Source: Nocardiopsis listeri NBRC 13360
GTDB taxonomy: Bacteria; Actinomycetota; Actinomycetes; Streptosporangiales; Streptosporangiaceae
Length of the DNA stretch: 64,000 nucleotides
Assembly: GCF_001570765.1 (NCBI RefSeq)
Contig: NZ_BCSH01000036.1
Coordinates: 1-64,000 of the forward strand
Direction of reading: 5' to 3'
Notes under the pieces: model-generated
Told to the model about the DNA's origin: nothing
Database searches by the model: none
The model's input: only the letters and a program-made list of their open reading frames with translations
In this document: positions 59,833 to 64,000 of the stretch, piece after piece
How positions within the stretch are numbered: position 1 is the first letter of the stretch
Layout: every line of letters begins with the position of its first letter
Translations under genes and position numbers: made by a program

Positions 59833-59960
59833 TCGATCCGAGACCCACCCGAAGGGATGGTGACTTTGGTCACATCCCTTTAGGCGCCCTTTACACCAAT
59901 TCCTCTGATGTAACCGGTTAGCGTTGGCATGTTTGCCATGCCCAGCCACAACGAGGAACG

Positions 59961-60686
59961 ATGCCGAACACACCCGCACCCCCGACCGCGCTCTGTTTCG
60001 ATCTGGACGACACCCTCATCGACGACGTCGCCGCATCCTCCACCGGATTGCGCACGGTCATGGAGCGGATCGGACACACCCACTTCGGCTCCGCCCGCGC
60101 CCTGTGGGACACCCAGACCGAGATCTCCTTCGGCGCCTACCTGCGTGGGCACCTGTCCCTGGACGAACAGCGACGCCAACGCATCCGCGCCCTGGCGGTC
60201 CAGGCCGGCCACGGCGACATCGCCGACCAACACTGCGACGAGCTCTACCGCCTCTACCTGGACGCCCACCGCTCCGCCTGGCAGGTCTACCCCGACACCC
60301 ACACCACCCTGGCCGCGCTGGGCCGGGCCGGCTACCGACTGGCCGTGGTCACCAACGGCATCGAGGTCCTCCAGCACGCCAAGCTCCAAGCCCTGGAACT
60401 GACCGGCTACTTCCACACCGTGGTGTGCGCCGACACCGCCGGGGCGGGAAAGCCCGACCCGCGCATCTTCCACTTCGCCGCCCAGCGGTTGGGCGTGGAC
60501 CCTTCCGCCTGCTGGCACGTGGGCGACCAGATCCAGGCCGACGCCGTGGGCGCCACCGCCGCGCGCATGCACCCGGTCATCATCGACCGCACCGGGCGCC
60601 CGCCCTTGGAGGGTCTGACCACCATCACCGACCTGGACAGCCTGCCGCGCATGCTCGGACTGGCCGCTCCCGCCGGCGGCATCTGA
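59961..60686 (+). CDS. HAD-family hydrolase
   Basis: A 241-residue haloacid dehalogenase-like phosphatase. Motif I is LCFDLDDTLIDD, motif II LAVVTNGIEVLQHAKL, motif III Lys in GAGKPDPRIFHFAA, and motif IV HVGDQIQADAVGA. It resembles small-metabolite phosphatases of the YjjG/GPH type. ATG 59961 follows GAGGAACG. The stop shares one base with the next ATG (TGATG), so it is coupled to the NUDIX gene. Confidence 0.92.
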   Translation: MPNTPAPPTALCFDLDDTLIDDVAASSTGLRTVMERIGHTHFGSARALWDTQTEISFGAYLRGHLSLDEQRRQRIRALAVQAGHGDIADQHCDELYRLYLDAHRSAWQVYPDTHTTLAALGRAGYRLAVVTNGIEVLQHAKLQALELTGYFHTVVCADTAGAGKPDPRIFHFAAQRLGVDPSACWHVGDQIQADAVGATAARMHPVIIDRTGRPPLEGLTTITDLDSLPRMLGLAAPAGGI

Positions 60687-61462
60687 TGCTTCCCGACGAC
60701 GTGTTGGCCCGTCGGGTCACCGTCCACCTGATCACCTCCGGGCCTCACGGCCCGGAGCTTCGGGGCGCGCGCGTACGCTTCGGTCAAGATCCCGAGGAGC
60801 TCGCTCGAGAACTGGGCGCGTTGGCCGCCGACGTCCCCTTGGTGGCCCTGGACGTGGTCACCGAGACCGTCAGCCTCTCCCGCAGCCGGGCCCTGCACGT
60901 GGACCGCATCGTCTACACCAGACCCGAGCTGCGCTCGGCCTGGCCCTCGGTGGTGCCCGTCCAGGGTCTGACGCCCACCGCGCCCGAGCTGGCCGAGGAC
61001 GAACCCGGTCCCGGGCCGAACGACCTGCCCCGGCTACGCCGATTCGCCTCCTACGGCATCGTCACCGACCCGGCCGGGCGCATCCTGCTCAGCAAGATCG
61101 CCGAGGGCTTCCCCGGCGCCGGCACCTGGCACCTGCCCGGCGGTGGCGTGGACCCCGGCGAGGACGTGCGCGCGGCGCTGCGCCGCGAGGTGTTGGAGGA
61201 GACAGGACAACACGGGGTGGTCGGCGAACTCGTCTCGGTCCGCGCCCACCACCGCAGGCCACCCGCCGCGGCCCTGGACATCTACGCGGTCTGGGTCTTC
61301 TCCCACGTGCACGTGGGCGCGCCGACCCGGGCCCACGTCACCGAGGAGAACGGCTCCACCTGCGACTGCGCTTGGTTCACCCCCGAGGAACTCCCCGGTC
61401 TGCGCCTGTCCACCACCGCCCGGGTCGGGATGGGCCTCCTGGTCTCCCGTCCGGACCGCTGA
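60686..61462 (+). CDS. NUDIX hydrolase with N-terminal extension
   Basis: A 258-residue protein. The Nudix box is GGGVDPGEDVRAALRREVLE followed by ETG, fitting Gx5Ex7REUxEExGU. The first ~115 residues (VTVHLITSGPHGPELRGARV onwards) are an extra domain that I do not recognise. Nudix enzymes hydrolyse nucleoside diphosphates linked to another group. The gene is coupled to the HAD phosphatase upstream, so the two may act in sequence on a nucleotide derivative. Confidence 0.88.
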   Translation: MLPDDVLARRVTVHLITSGPHGPELRGARVRFGQDPEELARELGALAADVPLVALDVVTETVSLSRSRALHVDRIVYTRPELRSAWPSVVPVQGLTPTAPELAEDEPGPGPNDLPRLRRFASYGIVTDPAGRILLSKIAEGFPGAGTWHLPGGGVDPGEDVRAALRREVLEETGQHGVVGELVSVRAHHRRPPAAALDIYAVWVFSHVHVGAPTRAHVTEENGSTCDCAWFTPEELPGLRLSTTARVGMGLLVSRPDR

Positions 61463-61522
61463 CCCACCTCGACACTCCTCGCACTCCGGCCCGCTCGCGG
61501 GCGGGTCACCGCCGGACGCTCC

Positions 61523-62791
61523 TCAGCAGGAGGACGTCCGGTGGAGCAGCCACCACACGCCGGCGCCCGCGCCCAATACCGCCATACCGATGGCCACCAC
61601 CGGCAACGGCAGGCTGGTGGCCAGCACCACGCACCCCGCCAGGCCACCCACCGGGGCGATCAACGGCGGCCGGTCCTCGTGCGGGCCCAACCGCAGCGCC
61701 GAGGCGTTGGCTATGGCGTAGTAGACCAGTACACCGAAGGCCGAGAAGGCGATCGCCCCGGCCAGATCGACCACCATCACCAGGACGATCACGACCGCCG
61801 CCACGGTGATCTCCGCACGGTGGGGGACCCCCAACCGGGTGTGGGAGGCCCCCAACCAGCGGGGCAGATGGCCGTCCGAGGCCATGGCCGCCACGGTGCG
61901 TGAGACCCCCAACAACAACGACAGCAGGGCCCCGGTACACGCCAGCACCGCGCCGGCCACCACGAACGGCACCAACATCGGGAACCCGGCCACCCGTACC
62001 GCGTCCACCATCGGCGCGGTCGAGGTGGTCAAGCGCTCGCGCCCCAGCACGATCAGCAGCCCCGTGCCGATGGCCAGGTACAGCACCGAAACCCCGCCCA
62101 GCGCCAAGGTGACGGCCCGCGGGATGGTGGTACGCGGATCGCGCACCTCCCCGCCGAGCGTGGTGATGCGCGCGTATCCCGCGAACGCGAAGAAGATCAT
62201 CCCGGCCGAGCCCAGAACGCCGAAGGACCCGGGCCAAGGGCCCATGCCGTCGACCTCGGCGACCGCGGCGAGGCGTCCGCTGAGCACCATCGCCACGAAC
62301 ACCGCGGCGAGCACCGCCAGTACCAGGACCACCAGGGTCTTGACCACCACCGTCGAACGCCGCACCCCTTGGAGGTTCAGCGTGGCCAACGCCACCACCA
62401 CGGCCACCGCCAGGGGTTTCTCCCACCCGGGCAACACGTAGGTGGCCAACGTCAACGCCATCGCCGCGCAGGAGGCGACCTTGCCGACCACGAAGGACCA
62501 ACCGGCCAGGTACCCCCACATTTCACCGAGGCGTTCGCGCCCGTACACATAGGTGCCGCCGTTCTCGGGGTGACGGGCGGCCAACCGGGCCGAGGAGATG
62601 GCGTTGCAATAGGCGACCGCCCCGGCGATGACGATGGCGACCGGAAGCCAGGCACCGGCGCCCAGTGCCGCCGGTGCGAAGACCGCGAAAACACCGGCAC
62701 CGAGCATCGCCGCGACGCCGATGGCGGCCGCGTCGACAGTGCTCAAAACCCGGGCCGGTCCGGCCTGCGGTCCGGAAGAGGTGGCCAACAA
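61523..62791 (-). CDS. APC-family amino acid permease
   Basis: A 422-residue permease with about 12 hydrophobic helices. VDAAAIGVAAMLGAGVFAVF is the helix-1 motif of APC-superfamily transporters, and PENGGTYVYGRERLGEMWGY in helix 2-3 is typical of amino acid/polyamine permeases. The start is TTG 62791, the first of two tandem TTG codons, after AAGGAGAGC. The substrate cannot be told. It is transcribed from the same side as the DUF1876 gene upstream but separated by a hairpin. Confidence 0.88.
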   Translation of the reverse strand: MLATSSGPQAGPARVLSTVDAAAIGVAAMLGAGVFAVFAPAALGAGAWLPVAIVIAGAVAYCNAISSARLAARHPENGGTYVYGRERLGEMWGYLAGWSFVVGKVASCAAMALTLATYVLPGWEKPLAVAVVVALATLNLQGVRRSTVVVKTLVVLVLAVLAAVFVAMVLSGRLAAVAEVDGMGPWPGSFGVLGSAGMIFFAFAGYARITTLGGEVRDPRTTIPRAVTLALGGVSVLYLAIGTGLLIVLGRERLTTSTAPMVDAVRVAGFPMLVPFVVAGAVLACTGALLSLLLGVSRTVAAMASDGHLPRWLGASHTRLGVPHRAEITVAAVVIVLVMVVDLAGAIAFSAFGVLVYYAIANASALRLGPHEDRPPLIAPVGGLAGCVVLATSLPLPVVAIGMAVLGAGAGVWWLLHRTSSC

Positions 62792-62928
62792 GCTCTCCTT
62801 GGTCGACTGATCCGACTTTTCGAGTGTGCATGATGTGACCGACCTTTGGGCCCGGGCACGCTCTGGACCTTGGACCGTTCCAGATCGGTGAGGGGCCCGA
62901 TCCGGTCACGGAGGCGGACACAGGAGGA

Positions 62929-62952
62929 GGCCCCCGGCACACGCCGAGGGCC
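62929..62952 (-). terminator. Terminator downstream of the DUF1876 gene
   Basis: GGCCCTCGGC and GCCGGGGGCC pair around a four-base loop (one G-T mismatch), 57 bases beyond the DUF1876 stop. Confidence 0.55.
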
Positions 62953-63009
62953 TGCTCACACCATCCCCCGCCGGTCGGCCGCTATGGGCGCCGACCGATG
63001 GGAGTCCGC

Positions 63010-63288
63010 TCACGTGGGTCGCCAGGGCGAACCGGTGTTGTCGTTGATGTCCTCGGCGGCCACCTGTCGCAGCTGTCGGGACAGGTCCGACAGGGCGCGC
63101 GAGACCGCCAACTCCTCGCCGATCTCGGGCATGTCCACGTCCCAAGGGTGTTTGCGGGCCATGCCGTGACCGCGCAAAGCGGTACCGTCCTGTGCCTCCA
63201 GCCCCACCTCGGCCCAGGTACGAGCGGTCTCCCCCTCGCTCTCCTCGGCCACGACCACGTCGACGTTCCACCGCTTCGTCGTCTGCAT
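63010..63288 (-). CDS. DUF1876 (dsRBD-like) protein
   Basis: A 92-residue protein. TKRWNVDVVVAEESEGETAR and LRGHGMARKHPWDVDMPEIG with EELAVSRALSDLSRQL are the family landmarks: a beta-rich N-terminus, the GxGxARxxPxD motif and a C-terminal helix. DUF1876 proteins are small actinobacterial proteins with a double-stranded RNA-binding-like fold and no proven role. ATG 63288 follows GGGGAGATC. Confidence 0.87.
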   Translation of the reverse strand: MQTTKRWNVDVVVAEESEGETARTWAEVGLEAQDGTALRGHGMARKHPWDVDMPEIGEELAVSRALSDLSRQLRQVAAEDINDNTGSPWRPT

Positions 63289-63496
63289 GGCGATCTCCCC
63301 TCGTGTGCGGTGAGTGTTCGATGTTCGCGTCGAACCCTTGAGCCGACCAGGGCCGGCCGGGTCCCCCACGAAACTCGCCCACCTCCATCATCGCGCCCGG
63401 ACCCGCGACCCCGTCGAGGGTTGACCTTTTCGTTCCCGCCCGTTGGCGAGGTTTTTGGCCACCGGACCATCTCTCCACCCCTGGTAACGTCACGGC

Positions 63497-64000
63497 GTGG
63501 CCCAGCACTACTTCGACTCCGATCCCGACGCCGCCAGCCGGCCCTCCACGGCCGACCTGGTCCTGCCCGACATGCACCTGCGTCTGCACACCGACCGCGG
63601 CGTCTTCTCCCCGGACAAGATCGACCTGGGCACCCGGGTCCTGCTGGAGAGCGTTCCCGCGCCGCCACCCCAGGGCGACCTGCTCGACGTGGGGTGCGGC
63701 TACGGTCCCATCGCCCTGACCCTGGCCCACCGGGCGCCGAACGCCCGCGTCCTGGGCGTGGACGTCAACTCCCGCGCGGTGTCCCTGGCCCGCCGCAACG
63801 CCGCCGAACACGGGATGGACCACACGCGCTTCGCCACGGTCACCCCCGAGGGCGGCCTGGCCCTGGAACAGGGGAAGGGCACCGACACCCCGCCCGGGGC
63901 CGGCGACCTTCAGGGGCCCTTCGACGTCATCTGGTCCAACCCGCCCATCCGTGTGGGCAAGGACGTCCTGCACGGTCTGCTGCTCACCTGGCTGTCCCGC
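63497..64000 (+). CDS. RsmC/RlmG-type methyltransferase (cut by the window end)
   Basis: The frame is open from GTG 63497 to the window edge (168 codons seen). MHLRLHTDRGVFSPDKIDLG is the segment before motif I of RsmC-like enzymes; motif I is LLDVGCGYGPIALTLAHRAP; acidic motif II is VLGVDVNSRAVSLARRNA; and the catalytic N-P-P motif appears in DVIWSNPPIRVGKDVLH. These enzymes methylate guanine N2 in rRNA. TGGTAAC 10 bases upstream may be the -10 of a leaderless transcript. Confidence 0.85.
   Translation, partial: MAQHYFDSDPDAASRPSTADLVLPDMHLRLHTDRGVFSPDKIDLGTRVLLESVPAPPPQGDLLDVGCGYGPIALTLAHRAPNARVLGVDVNSRAVSLARRNAAEHGMDHTRFATVTPEGGLALEQGKGTDTPPGAGDLQGPFDVIWSNPPIRVGKDVLHGLLLTWLSR

Overview
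The window is high-GC actinomycete DNA. GTG and TTG starts are common, several genes look leaderless, and the gene families seen (SoxR, DUF1876, DUF3037 with HipA, CmtR-type ArsR, DUF2332, NarL-type two-component pairs) are typical of actinobacteria. A Nocardiopsis-like organism is plausible, but the sequence alone does not settle the genus. I saw no rRNA, tRNA or CRISPR array.

Left third (1-16.7 kb) is mobile DNA. A translationally coupled minus-strand trio (67-3001) encodes an intact tyrosine recombinase, a small XRE regulator and a zinc-ribbon protein with a degenerate recombinase domain. Beside it lies a Tn3-family transposon of about 13.5 kb (3220-16698) with transposase, serine resolvase, a res site and a heavy-metal module: a CmtR-like Cd/Pb sensor, a P1B ATPase with an SPC motif, and an isoprenylcysteine methyltransferase-like membrane protein. 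A second, Tn5053/Tn402-type element (tniA-tniB-tniQ-tniR plus one cargo gene, 3977-9490) sits inside its res region. Identical 99-bp direct repeats lie flush against both ends of that element, and each repeat carries a complete copy of res site I. The Tn3 element cuts off the 5' end of an AraC-type gene whose partner, a VOC-family gene, follows.

Middle (17-36 kb) is a patchwork of small metabolic, resistance and regulatory genes with many relics. Intact genes include MOSC, three GNATs, a TipA-like MerR regulator, two methyltransferases, an aminoglycoside phosphotransferase-like kinase, a FUSC transporter with divergent MarR, a tyrosine phosphatase, and Old Yellow Enzyme with divergent MerR. 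Relics include MerR, TetR, TnpB, TIGR02391 and several recombinase tails. A 5.6-kb block (30391-35961) is bounded by perfect 37-bp inverted repeats that start GGGG and end TAAG, as in the Tn3 family, but has only a transposase N-terminal fragment.

Right-centre (36-55.5 kb) holds metabolic and signalling genes: an iminopeptidase-like hydrolase, two histidine kinase/response regulator pairs, adenine/adenosine deaminase, a GlxA-type regulator, SoxR next to an eroded ABC ATPase, RNase HI, peptide deformylase, a SUKH protein, an acyl-CoA synthetase-like protein without its catalytic motifs, a Bcr/CflA efflux pump and a DUF3037-HipA pair. A second Tn3-type inverted-repeat block (44900-47197) carries LysR-SDR. 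The plus strand is conspicuously C-rich here whichever strand is coding.

Right end (55.9-64 kb) looks like ordinary chromosome: a membrane-anchored kinase-N-lobe protein divergent from a MoxR-DUF58-VWA operon, HAD-NUDIX, an APC permease, DUF1876 and a methyltransferase cut by the window edge.
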